Shown here piece after piece: positions 56,112-64,000 of a stretch of DNA of 64,000 nt. The notes below the pieces were generated by a model, which was given only the letters and a program-made list of their open reading frames with translations, ran no database searches and was not told the DNA's origin. The position numbers and the translations under genes were made by a program. The first letter of the stretch is position 1. Each line of letters starts with the position of its first letter. Source of the stretch: Sphingomonas elodea ATCC 31461 (GTDB lineage: Bacteria > Pseudomonadota > Alphaproteobacteria > Sphingomonadales > Sphingomonadaceae); NCBI RefSeq assembly GCF_000226955.1, contig NZ_AGFU01000005.1:62001-126000 (forward strand), read 5' to 3'.

Positions 56112-56503
56112 GCCGTCTGCTCCGCCAATTGGGTTTCGATGGCGATACCCTGCTTCAAGGTCAGCGTCACCGGCGTGCGCTCGGCGATCTCGGCGAGGCG
56201 CGCTCGGGCCGCCGCATCCGGACCGGTGATGGTCAGCGTGCGCCGGATACGCCGCACATCCGGCGTGCCGAGAAGGCGCAGGTCGACATCCAGCGCATCG
56301 ATCCGCCAGCCCTTGCGATCGGCGTACATCCGCAGCGTCATCGCGGTGCAGGCCCCCAGGGCGGCGAGCAGCAGATCATAGGGCGCGGGCCCGGCATCGC
56401 GCCCGCCATTGCCGGGCGGCTCGTCGGCAAGCAGCGGGTGGCGGCCGGCGTCGATGCGCGTTTCCAGCAGCTCAGGACCGATATGGGCGTGGGCATGGGC
56501 CAT
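56108..56503 (-). CDS. OsmC-family protein lacking the resolving cysteine
   Basis: A 131-residue paralogue of the neighbour. Cys52 is kept in LGACTAMTLRMYADRKGW, but the second cysteine position reads ERTPVTLTL (Thr110). The His-rich start (MAHAHAHIG) is unusual. It sits between the 104-aa hypothetical gene and OsmC1 in one operon. Confidence 0.85.
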   Translation of the reverse strand: MAHAHAHIGPELLETRIDAGRHPLLADEPPGNGGRDAGPAPYDLLLAALGACTAMTLRMYADRKGWRIDALDVDLRLLGTPDVRRIRRTLTITGPDAAARARLAEIAERTPVTLTLKQGIAIETQLAEQTA

Positions 56504-56515
56504 CGTCGTCGCGCC

Positions 56516-56830
56516 TCAGATTGCCAGCAGCGCGATCGCTTCGATCTGCGCCGGGTTGAAGCCGTGATCGGCAAGCACCGGCACGAGATGCTCGGCCGGC
56601 TTGCGCTGTCGGCGCGTCGTGCACACGAACTGCCGGATCGCCTCCAGCCGGGGATTGGCGAGCGGCGTTGGGCGGCGCGCGCCGAACAGCGCATCCGCAA
56701 CTCGCCCGAGCAGCGACGGGCGATCGGTGGCGGGCAGCGCGGCGCAACCACAGGCGGCCGCATCCTGAAAGGCAACGGAAACTGCAGACCACTCGGTCTG
56801 GCTCAGTACGGGCGGTGTAACTCGATCCAT
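56516..56830 (-). CDS. Hypothetical protein, first gene of the OsmC operon
   Basis: A 104-residue soluble protein with an Ala/Cys cluster (DAAACGCAALPATD) and a C-terminal helical region (LVPVLADHGFNPAQIEAIALLAI). The tight spacing (12 bases) to the two OsmC genes suggests a linked redox role. No family recognised with certainty. Confidence 0.75.
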   Translation of the reverse strand: MDRVTPPVLSQTEWSAVSVAFQDAAACGCAALPATDRPSLLGRVADALFGARRPTPLANPRLEAIRQFVCTTRRQRKPAEHLVPVLADHGFNPAQIEAIALLAI

Positions 56831-56999
56831 CGGAACCTCCTGCGTCGCCCTCCTGCTAGCCCGGCCCGGATGGTTCGAGCAGCCGGATAGTCTTGACGCT
56901 TTCGTTCGAGAAAGCGGAAAAGCCGGCGCGAGTCATGCCCAACCTTCGTACAGGGGAAGTGCCGGCCCGCCTCGGCTAGGATAGGCAGAGGAGATCGCG

Positions 57000-57308
57000 A
57001 TGACCCGCTGCACGCACATGACCGCCGAGACCGTCCGCGCCGTGCGCCCCAGCGCCAAGGGCTGCGTGGAATGCCTGAAGACCGGCAGCTGGTGGGTGCA
57101 TCTGCGGCTATGCCGGGAATGCGGCCATGTCGGCTGCTGCGACCAGTCGCCCAACCGCCACGCCACCGCGCATTTTCACGAGACCGGCCACCCGATCATG
57201 GAAGGCTATGACCCGCCGGAAGGCTGGGGCTGGTGCTATGCTGACGGCATCGAGGTCGACCTGCCCGACCAGACCGCGCAGGACGGGCCGATCCCCCGCT
57301 TCTTCTGA
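57000..57308 (+). CDS. UBP-type zinc-finger domain protein
   Basis: A 102-residue protein that is almost only a ZnF-UBP domain: conserved cysteines and histidines in GCVECLKTGSWWVHLRLCRECGHVGCCDQS and HATAHFHETGHPIM (shown here in two parts of the same domain). Eukaryotic versions bind ubiquitin C termini; bacterial ones have no established ligand. The ATG at 57000 starts at the first cysteine region. Confidence 0.88.
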   Translation: MTRCTHMTAETVRAVRPSAKGCVECLKTGSWWVHLRLCRECGHVGCCDQSPNRHATAHFHETGHPIMEGYDPPEGWGWCYADGIEVDLPDQTAQDGPIPRFF

Positions 57309-57376
57309 ACCCCGTGCGTGGACAGGGGCGGCGCCGGCGCTAAGACCGCGGGGATGAAGCCGTTACCGCTCGCCCA

Positions 57377-58657
57377 ATGACCGCCATGGTGCCGCCACCC
57401 GCCCCCCGCACGGCATTGTTGCTGTTCGGCGCGGGCGATTTCGCGTTCAACCTCTACTGGCAGGCGGTCAATCTCTACCTGCTGTTCTTCTACATCGATA
57501 CGCTGCGACTGGCCCCGGCGCTGGCCGGCGCGCTGTTCCTGGTGGGCGCGGTGTGGGACGGCGTGGCGGATTTCATCGCGGGCGTGGTCGCCGAGCGGAT
57601 GCGGCGGCCCTATCGCTGGCTGATCGGCTGGGGCGCGCTGCCGCTCGGCCTCGCCTTCGTCGCGATGTTCGCGGCACCGACAGGTGGGTGGGAAGCGGCG
57701 CTGGCGGCGCAGCTCGGCTTTCGAACCCTCTATGCCTTCACCAACATCCCCTACGCCGCCTGGACGACGCGGCTGGCCGGGACCAGCGCGGAACGGTCGC
57801 TGTTGGCCGGGCTGCGCATGGTCTTCGGCGCGGTCGCGGCAACCCTGGTCGCGGGCACCCTGCCAAGGCTGGTCGTCGCGCTCGGCGGCTATGCCGCGGC
57901 AACCGCGCTACTGGCGGCGCTGGGCGTGCCGCTGCTCCTCGCGATCGCCTGGAAGGTGCCCGAGCGCCGTCCGCCCACCGGCGCCGCGCCCATCCCCCGC
58001 ATCGGCCCGGCGCTGGCCCTGCTTGCCCGCAACCGCGCGTTCGTGGCGCTCAACCTCGGCGCGGCGGCCGGCGCGGCGGCATCGTCGCTCACGACTCAGT
58101 CGGTACTCTACTATTTCCGCTACGTCCTGACCGACGATCCCGCCGGGCCGCGGGCGCTGGCCGCCATGGCATTTGCGAGCCTCGTCGCCACCCCGTTCTG
58201 GACGCTCCTCGCCCGCCGCACGGGTGCCCGTGCCGCCTGGCTTGGCGCCTGTGCCCTCGCCCTCGCCCTGCCCGCCGGGTTCGTGCTGCTGCCCGCCCCC
58301 GGGACGAGCGCCGCGACACTGTTCCTGCTGGGCATGCAGGTGGCCTTTGCCGGCTTCGGGCTCGCCGCATGGACGCTGTTGCCGGACAGCGTCGACTGGG
58401 GCGCGGCACGCACCGGCGTACGCGTGGAGGCCATCGCCTTCGGCACCTTCGCGCTTGCCCAGAAAGCAGCGCTGGCGGCGGCCGGCTTCGCGATCGGGGC
58501 GATCTACCAAGCGAACGGCTTCGTCGCGGGGGCGTCCCAGGGGGCGGCGAGCCTCGCGGCGATCCGCTGGCTGATGCTGGCCGGCCCCGCGATCCTGCTG
58601 CTCGCGGCCCTGGCGGCCGTTTTCGCTTTGCCGCAGGACCGCGCGGTCGATGCCTAA
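57377..58657 (+). CDS. MFS/GPH-type sugar:cation symporter
   Basis: A 426-residue inner-membrane protein with about twelve transmembrane segments. The GPH-type features are GAGDFAFNLYWQAVNLYLLFFY at the start (within the limit, first part shown), DGVADFIAGVVAERMRRPYR and YAFTNIPYAAWTTRL. It should import sugars with H+ or Na+, probably glucosides released by the converging GH3 enzyme (inference). No LacI-type operator is seen directly upstream. Confidence 0.88.
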   Translation: MTAMVPPPAPRTALLLFGAGDFAFNLYWQAVNLYLLFFYIDTLRLAPALAGALFLVGAVWDGVADFIAGVVAERMRRPYRWLIGWGALPLGLAFVAMFAAPTGGWEAALAAQLGFRTLYAFTNIPYAAWTTRLAGTSAERSLLAGLRMVFGAVAATLVAGTLPRLVVALGGYAAATALLAALGVPLLLAIAWKVPERRPPTGAAPIPRIGPALALLARNRAFVALNLGAAAGAAASSLTTQSVLYYFRYVLTDDPAGPRALAAMAFASLVATPFWTLLARRTGARAAWLGACALALALPAGFVLLPAPGTSAATLFLLGMQVAFAGFGLAAWTLLPDSVDWGAARTGVRVEAIAFGTFALAQKAALAAAGFAIGAIYQANGFVAGASQGAASLAAIRWLMLAGPAILLLAALAAVFALPQDRAVDA

Positions 58658-58680
58658 GGACGTCTGCCGCGAGGGGCTCC

Positions 58681-60969
58681 TCAGGCCAGTTCGAAGCTGC
58701 CGGACACCCCCTCCGCCTCGGCCGAGGGCGCGATCCACAGCTGGAACCGCCCCGGCTCGACCGTCGGCTTGAGCGCCTGGCCGATGAACAGCAGGTCGGC
58801 GCGGGTGAGCGTGAACGCCACCCGTTTCCGCTCGCCGGGCGTCAGGGCCACACGCCGAAAGGCCTTTAGCTCGCGAACCGGGCGGGTCACGCTCGCCGCC
58901 ACGTCGCGAATGTAGAGCTGCACCACTTCCTCGGCGGCACGCGACCCGCGGTTGGTGATCGTCGCCGAAACCGTCAGCTTGCCGTCGGCGGCAAGCCGGC
59001 CTCCGCCCATGTCCAACTCGCCGTACGCGATGTCGCCATAGGTTAGCCCGTGCCCGAACGGGAACAGCGCCTGGTTCGGGAACTCGCGATAATGGGTCTT
59101 GTACTCCTGCAGCGGCCCCGCCGGGTTGGGGCGACCGGTAGGCTTGTGATCGTAATGATAGGGCGCCTGCCCCGTCGCCTGCGGGAAGGAGACCGGCAGC
59201 CGCGCCGAGGGCCCGACGATGCCGAACAGCACGTCGGCGATCGCCGGGCCGTCCTGTGATCCGAGGAACCAGGTGACGAGGATCGCCGGCGCCTTCAGCA
59301 CCGCCCCCTCCAGCGCCAGCGCCCGGCCGTTGCGGAGCAGCACCACCATCGGCTTGCCGGTCGCTGCGACCGCCTCTGCCAGTGCCATCTGCGCCGGTGG
59401 CACGACAATGGCGGAGCGCGACTGCGCCTCGCCGGACATGCGGGCATGTTCGCCCACCGCCAGCACGACGACGTCCGCCGCCCGCGCCGCCGCCACCGCC
59501 GCGTCGATCCCGCCCGCGATCGGCCCGTCGAGCCCCGCGCCTTCGGTAACGGTCACCAGCGCCGGATCCTGCACCAGCGCCCTGACGCTGCTCGCCAAGT
59601 CTACGGCTTCGGCATCGGTGCCGTAGACGTTCCACGGGCCGACCCGGTCATGCAGCCCGCCCGCGAACGGGCCGATCAGCGCGATCTTCTTGCCCGAGCG
59701 CGGCAGCGGCAGCAGGCTGCCCTCGTTCTTGAGCATCACGATCGAGCGCGACCCCGCCTCGCGGGCCAGCGCCAGATGCGCGGGCGTCCGCACCCGCGCC
59801 TTCTCCCGCGTCGGATCGATGCGGCGGAACGGATCGTCGAACAGGCCCAGCTGCACCTTGAGCGCCAGTACCCGCCGCACCGCCTCGTCCAGCCGCGCCA
59901 TCGGCACCTCGCCCTTGGCGACGAGGTCCGGCAGGTGGCGGATGTAGAAGCCGCTCTGCATGCTCATGTCGACACCGGCCAGGAAGGCGAGCCGGGTCGC
60001 CTCGCGCGCATCCGCGGCGAAACCGTGCGCGATCAGTTCCTCGTCGGCGGTATAGTCGGAGACGACGACGCCCTCGAAAGCCCATTCGCGGCGCAGCACT
60101 TCCGTCAGCAGCCATTCATTGGCGGTGGCGGGGATGCCCGACAGCTCGTTGAACGAGGCCATCACCGTCGGCGCCCCCGCCGCAAGTGCTGCCTCGAACG
60201 GCGGGAAATAGGTCTCGCGCAGCGTCCGCTCCGAAATGTCGACCGTGCTGTAGTCCAGCCCGCCTTCCGCCGCGCCATAGGCCGCGAAATGCTTGGCGCA
60301 GGCGGCGACCGCATCCGCCGCCTCCAGCCCCTTCGTGCCCTGGAACCCGCGCACCCGCGCCGCCGCGATCAGCTTGCCGAGCAGCACGTCCTCGCCCGCC
60401 CCCTCCACGCTGCGACCCCAGCGGGCATCGCGGGTGATGTCCACCATCGGCGCGAAGGTCCAGTCGATGCCGGAGGCCGCGGCCTCCACCGCCGCCACCC
60501 GCGCGGTCCGCTCGGCGAGATCGGGATCGAAGCTCGCCGCCTCGCCCATCGGCACCGGAAAGACGGTGCGGAAGCCGTGGATCACGTCCGCCGCGAACAG
60601 CAGCGGAATCCTGAGCCGGGATTCGCGCATCGCGACCGTCTGCATGCGCTGGGCCATCGCCGCCCCGTTGCCGTTGAACACGCCCGTCAGCCGCCCGGCG
60701 CGCACTTCCGCCAGCTGGCCGTCGAAATTGGACGAGGCACCCGCCGGGTTCAGCGTCACCGCCGCGCCGCCGGACCATGCGGCCGCCATCAGGGTGAGCT
60801 GCCCGGCCTTTTCCTCGACGGTCATCTTCGCGAGCAGCGACTCGACCGCCGCGGGCAGCTTCCGCGCACCCGCCTGGAGCAGCATCGCGCGCGCCGGGCT
60901 TGCCGCCCATGCCGCTGCCGCACTTGCGCCGATCAATATCGCACGTCGGGAAATTTGGCCGTCTTTCAC
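58681..60969 (-). CDS. bglX: GH3 beta-glucosidase (BglX-like), Tat-exported
   Basis: A 762-residue GH3 enzyme: twin-arginine signal (SRRAILIGASAAAAWAASPARA), N-terminal TIM barrel with the nucleophile Asp in GVVVSDYTADEEL, the (alpha/beta)6 sandwich domain, and a C-terminal FnIII-like domain (LTPGERKRVAFTLTRADLLF). It cuts beta-glucosides in the periplasm. The GTG start at 60969 has GGAGGAAA 6 bases upstream. A LacI-type operator lies 70 bases upstream in the shared divergent region. Confidence 0.93.
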   Translation of the reverse strand: MKDGQISRRAILIGASAAAAWAASPARAMLLQAGARKLPAAVESLLAKMTVEEKAGQLTLMAAAWSGGAAVTLNPAGASSNFDGQLAEVRAGRLTGVFNGNGAAMAQRMQTVAMRESRLRIPLLFAADVIHGFRTVFPVPMGEAASFDPDLAERTARVAAVEAAASGIDWTFAPMVDITRDARWGRSVEGAGEDVLLGKLIAAARVRGFQGTKGLEAADAVAACAKHFAAYGAAEGGLDYSTVDISERTLRETYFPPFEAALAAGAPTVMASFNELSGIPATANEWLLTEVLRREWAFEGVVVSDYTADEELIAHGFAADAREATRLAFLAGVDMSMQSGFYIRHLPDLVAKGEVPMARLDEAVRRVLALKVQLGLFDDPFRRIDPTREKARVRTPAHLALAREAGSRSIVMLKNEGSLLPLPRSGKKIALIGPFAGGLHDRVGPWNVYGTDAEAVDLASSVRALVQDPALVTVTEGAGLDGPIAGGIDAAVAAARAADVVVLAVGEHARMSGEAQSRSAIVVPPAQMALAEAVAATGKPMVVLLRNGRALALEGAVLKAPAILVTWFLGSQDGPAIADVLFGIVGPSARLPVSFPQATGQAPYHYDHKPTGRPNPAGPLQEYKTHYREFPNQALFPFGHGLTYGDIAYGELDMGGGRLAADGKLTVSATITNRGSRAAEEVVQLYIRDVAASVTRPVRELKAFRRVALTPGERKRVAFTLTRADLLFIGQALKPTVEPGRFQLWIAPSAEAEGVSGSFELA

Positions 60970-61038
60970 GCGTTTCCTCCACTGGCACGACCGCGTTTAG
61001 GCCGCCGCACGATGAATCTTGCAAGCCGCTTGTGCTTC

Positions 61039-61054
61039 ATGTAACCGGTTACAT
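61039..61054. promoter_or_regulatory. LacI-family operator, perfect 16-bp palindrome
   Basis: ATGTAACCGGTTACAT is a perfect inverted repeat with a central CG step, typical of LacI-family sites. It lies between divergent bglX and the lacI-type gene, 70 bases from bglX and about 58 from the regulator start. Confidence 0.85.
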
Positions 61055-61111
61055 CAAGAGCTTCAGGCCGCCACCTGCAAAACGAGCGGCCAACCTTGGA
61101 TGAAGGAGGGG

Positions 61112-62158
61112 ATGCAGCACGTCATGCCGAATGCCACGATCCGCGATGTTGCCAGGGAAGCAGCGGTGTCGGTTGCGTCGGTTTCGCGTGCCTTGAACGG
61201 CGCGACCAACATCCGCCCCGAACTGCGCGATCACATCCGCGCGGTCGCCGATCGGCTCGGCTATGTTCCCCATGCCGGCGCACGGAACCTGAGCCTCGCC
61301 CGGTCGTCGACGATCGGCGTCGTGGTGCCCGATCTGCACGGCGAGTTCTTCTCCGAACTGATGCGCGGCATGGATCGTCAGGCCTCGGAGCTTGGCTTCC
61401 ACCTGCTGCTGATGGTGATGCACGGCGAGGCCGATCGGGGGGTGACCGCGCTCCACGCGATGCGCGGCCGCGTCGACGGGCTGGTGGTGATGGCGCCCCA
61501 AATCACCTCGGACGAGCTGTTTGCCCACCTGCCCAAGTCCATGCCCTCGGTCCTCCTCAACTGCGCGCCCCATGAGGGCAACCGCCCCGAACTGCGCGTG
61601 GACAACGTTGCCGGAGCCGTGGCGGTGATCGAGCATCTCGCAGCCGGCGGCTGCCGCCGCATCGTCCATGTCGCGGGTCCTGAGGCCAATATCGACGCGC
61701 AGGAGCGTCTGCGCGGCACCCGCGAGGCGTGCGCCCGGCTGGGCCTGGATCTGCGCGTGCTGCAGGGCGACTTCAACGAGGATGCGGGCACGCGCGCCAT
61801 CACCGCGCTGGAAGCCGAGGGCGCTGCCTATGACGCGATCTTCGCCGCCAACGACAATATGGCGGTCGGCGCGCTGATGGCGCTGAAGCGTGCCGGAATC
61901 ACCGTGCCTGAGCAGGTCGCCGTGGCGGGGTTCGACAACATCCCGCTCACCCGCCTGATCTCGCCGGCGCTCACCACCGCCAGCATCGACATCGCCGAGT
62001 TCGGCGCGCGCGCCGTCGTCCGCCTCGTCGGCCTGATCGACGGTGAGCGGGACGACGCGCTCGAATGGCGCGCACCGATCGTCATCGCGCGGGAATCGAC
62101 CCGCCAACCTACCGATAACACAACAGAAAACCCGATCCGCCGGGGAGATAGAGAGTGA
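61112..62158 (+). CDS. LacI-family transcriptional regulator
   Basis: About 348 residues: N-terminal HTH (TIRDVAREAAVSVASVSRAL) with hinge helix region and a periplasmic-binding-protein-like effector domain (GVVVPDLHGEFFSELMRGMD, DAIFAANDNMAVGALMALK, VAVAGFDNIPLTRLISPALT). ATGs at 61100, 61112 and 61124 are in frame; AAGGAGGGG precedes the second. It most likely represses bglX and the following TonB receptor gene. Two bases separate it from the receptor start region. Confidence 0.93.
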   Translation: MQHVMPNATIRDVAREAAVSVASVSRALNGATNIRPELRDHIRAVADRLGYVPHAGARNLSLARSSTIGVVVPDLHGEFFSELMRGMDRQASELGFHLLLMVMHGEADRGVTALHAMRGRVDGLVVMAPQITSDELFAHLPKSMPSVLLNCAPHEGNRPELRVDNVAGAVAVIEHLAAGGCRRIVHVAGPEANIDAQERLRGTREACARLGLDLRVLQGDFNEDAGTRAITALEAEGAAYDAIFAANDNMAVGALMALKRAGITVPEQVAVAGFDNIPLTRLISPALTTASIDIAEFGARAVVRLVGLIDGERDDALEWRAPIVIARESTRQPTDNTTENPIRRGDRE

Positions 62159-62160
62159 CC

Positions 62161-64000
62161 ATGAACAAGCTAGTATTGCGTTCCGCATTGCTGACGATGA
62201 CCGTGCTGGGCAGCGGTGCCCTGCTCGCCCCCGCCCCCGCCCTGGCCCAGGTGGGCCAGGCCTCGCTGCGCGGCACCATTACCGCGCCGGCGGGCAACCC
62301 GGTGACCGAGGTGACCGCGATCGAAGTGGCGACCGGCATCCGCCGCACCGCCACCGTCGCCGCCGACGGGACCTATAATTTCGCGTCGCTGCGCCCCGGC
62401 ACCTACCGCCTGGAGATCAAGCTACAGAACGGCATGCGCAACTCGGATGCGTTCACGCTGCGCGTCGGCCAGAATGCGGGCCTCGATCTAGACCTGTCGA
62501 CGCCCGCAGCACCCACAGCACCCGCCGCCGATGCCGGCACCGCACCCGAGGGCAGCGATGCGGCCCCGGCCGGCGGCGACACGATCGTCGTCACGGGCAA
62601 CCGCATTCGGTCGCTCGACGGTGGCCAGGTCGGCATCAACATCACCCAGCGGCTGATCGACCAGTTGCCGCAGAACAACCGCAACTTCCTCGCCTTCGCC
62701 GATCTCGCGCCGGGCGTGCGCTTCATCGAAAGCGCCGACGGTTCGTCGCGGATCCAGGGCGGCGCGCAGGACAGCCGCACGGTCAACGTGTTCATCGACG
62801 GCGTCAGCCAGAAGGATTACGTTCTCAAGAACGGCATCACCGGGCAGGACAGCTCGGCCGGCAACCCGTTCCCGCAGCTCGCGATCGGCGAGTATCAGGT
62901 GCTCTCGTCCAACTACAAGGCCGAGTTCGACCAGGTGAGCTCTGTCGCGATCACCGCCGCCACCAAGTCGGGTACCAACGAGTTCCATGGTGAGGGCTTC
63001 CTCGACTATACCAACCAGGACCTCCGGTCGCGTCGTCCGAGCGAGCTGTTCCCCACCAAGCGCGACAAGGTGAATTCGGCCAACAAGCAGTTCGGCGTCG
63101 CGCTGGGCGGGCCGATCGTGCAGGACAAGGCGCACTTCTTCGTCACCTACGAAGGCAAGCGCATCGACAGCCCCTATGACGTGCGCCCCGATAACGGCGT
63201 CGCGCCGAGCGCGCTGCCGTCGCAGTACCAGCAATATTTCGGCAGCTTCTCGCAGCGGTTCAACGAGGACCTGTATTTCGGCAAGATCGACATCGAGCCG
63301 ACCGACAAGGACCTGATCGAGTTCACCGGCAAGTATCGTAACGAGTCCGGCGCGCAGATCTCCACCGGCGTCGCAGCTTCCACCACCGCGACGCTCAACA
63401 AGGTCGAGGAAAAGCGCTTTACCGGCCGCTGGCAGCGCAGCGAGGACAGCTGGATCAACGACTTCCGCGTCTCCTATCAGGATACGCGCTGGGCGCCGAC
63501 GCCAGCCACCAGCGGCATCACCTCGCTGTTCCAGGCCACCCCGGTGATCAACGGCAACCGAAGCCGGTTCGCACTGCTGCGCTTCGGCGCGGGCAGCAAC
63601 CAGCAGGACAAGGGCCAGAAGGGCTGGACGGTCCAGGACGACTTCACCTGGACCGGCTTCGACGGCCACACGATCAAGGTCGGCGCCAAGGCCAGCTGGA
63701 TCAAGTTGCGCTCGCTCGAGCAGAACCTGGCCAACCCGCTCTACACCTATGACGTCAACGCCTTCAGCCAGACCGGCTTCAACGATGCGATCCCGTATCG
63801 CGTCCAGTTCGGCGCACCGGCCGGCTCGGGGTCGTCGGACGTCCGCTCGAACAACTTCCAGTTCGGCGTCTATGCGCAGGACGACTGGGATGTCACCTCG
63901 CACCTGACCCTCAATCTCGGCTTGCGCTGGGACTATGAGCGGACGCCCGCCTATCTCAATTTCGTGACGACGCAGGAAAACATCACGGCGGTGTCGCCGG
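62161..64000 (+). CDS. TonB-dependent receptor with N-terminal carboxypeptidase-regulatory-like domain, 3' end cut off
   Basis: About 613 residues are visible and the frame is open to the window end. Signal peptide (MNKLVLRSALLTMTVLGSG and following), a CarboxypepD_reg-like beta-sandwich (ASLRGTITAPAGNPVTEV, YNFASLRPGTYRLEI), TonB-type DTIVVTGNRIRSLDGGQ, a plug domain (LPQNNRNFLAFADLAPGVRF, NVFIDGVSQKDYVL), then barrel strands. The Oar-like domain order is typical of oligosaccharide receptors. Co-directional with the LacI gene (2-base gap after its stop), so it is probably autoregulated with it. Confidence 0.9.
   Translation, partial: MNKLVLRSALLTMTVLGSGALLAPAPALAQVGQASLRGTITAPAGNPVTEVTAIEVATGIRRTATVAADGTYNFASLRPGTYRLEIKLQNGMRNSDAFTLRVGQNAGLDLDLSTPAAPTAPAADAGTAPEGSDAAPAGGDTIVVTGNRIRSLDGGQVGINITQRLIDQLPQNNRNFLAFADLAPGVRFIESADGSSRIQGGAQDSRTVNVFIDGVSQKDYVLKNGITGQDSSAGNPFPQLAIGEYQVLSSNYKAEFDQVSSVAITAATKSGTNEFHGEGFLDYTNQDLRSRRPSELFPTKRDKVNSANKQFGVALGGPIVQDKAHFFVTYEGKRIDSPYDVRPDNGVAPSALPSQYQQYFGSFSQRFNEDLYFGKIDIEPTDKDLIEFTGKYRNESGAQISTGVAASTTATLNKVEEKRFTGRWQRSEDSWINDFRVSYQDTRWAPTPATSGITSLFQATPVINGNRSRFALLRFGAGSNQQDKGQKGWTVQDDFTWTGFDGHTIKVGAKASWIKLRSLEQNLANPLYTYDVNAFSQTGFNDAIPYRVQFGAPAGSGSSDVRSNNFQFGVYAQDDWDVTSHLTLNLGLRWDYERTPAYLNFVTTQENITAVSP

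Overview
The window is high-GC alphaproteobacterial chromosome and most resembles Sphingomonas or a close relative (inferred from gene content and order, not from a search). The main clues are an exosortase-A (XrtA/PEP-CTERM) exopolysaccharide locus, several large TonB-dependent receptors paired with glycoside hydrolases, a divergent Lrp-type regulator/alanine dehydrogenase pair, a ccmCDEFGHI cytochrome c maturation operon, and a lon-hupB-tRNA-Val arrangement. Both window ends cut genes.

Layout. 1-10.1 kb: XrtA-associated polysaccharide locus. A minus-strand operon (acyl-CoA ligase, PLP decarboxylase) and the export operon (Wza-like lipoprotein, Wzz-like chain-length protein, tyrosine autokinase, outer-membrane protein, ATPase) face a plus-strand trio (acyl carrier protein and two hydrolases). 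The exosortase itself is not in the window. 10.1-12.8 kb: thioredoxin reductase, a 45-aa membrane protein and an HD-GYP protein. 13.1-14.2 kb: a scar made of an IS3-family orfA start split by a MITE-like palindromic element, then a frameshifted phage gpD remnant. 14.5-18.3 kb: a galactan-use pair (TonB receptor and GH53 galactanase). 18.5-19.2 kb: a broken tyrosine integrase next to the 3' end of tRNA-Met. 19.2-23.5 kb: RNA 2',3'-cyclic phosphodiesterase-like protein, Kup potassium transporter, Lrp/ald. 23.6-24.7 kb: a broken radical-SAM/SPASM gene. 24.7-29.5 kb: the ccm operon. 29.6-30.4 kb: a yybP-ykoY manganese riboswitch and its TMEM165/Gdt1-type exporter. 30.4-33.6 kb: amino-acid dehydrogenase, tRNA-His, a degenerate GspE/PilB-like ATPase, a 2OG-Fe(II) oxygenase. 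33.7-38.3 kb: a lipoprotein/TonB receptor operon with a likely Pho box. 38.3-47.7 kb: EamA transporter, tRNA-Val, hupB, lon, an inserted M1 peptidase/methyltransferase/GNAT block, clpX, clpP. 47.7-52.9 kb: a polysaccharide-related trio (GH1-reductase fusion, GH5-like hydrolase, glycosyltransferase-UDP-galactopyranose mutase fusion), in which both fusion genes carry out-of-frame internal deletions. 53-57.3 kb: pirin/LysR, a small secreted protein, a broken outer-membrane protein fragment, two tandem OsmC proteins, a UBP zinc-finger protein. 57.4-64 kb: a glucoside-utilisation locus (GPH-type MFS transporter, GH3 beta-glucosidase, LacI regulator with a perfect palindromic operator, and a TonB receptor running off the end).

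The lifestyle picture is of a heterotroph that scavenges plant polysaccharides (galactan, beta-glucosides) through TonB receptors and builds an exopolysaccharide envelope. Gene decay is frequent: at least six broken genes were recognised, three of them with out-of-frame internal deletions in large genes. Those three should be checked against raw reads before biological conclusions are drawn.
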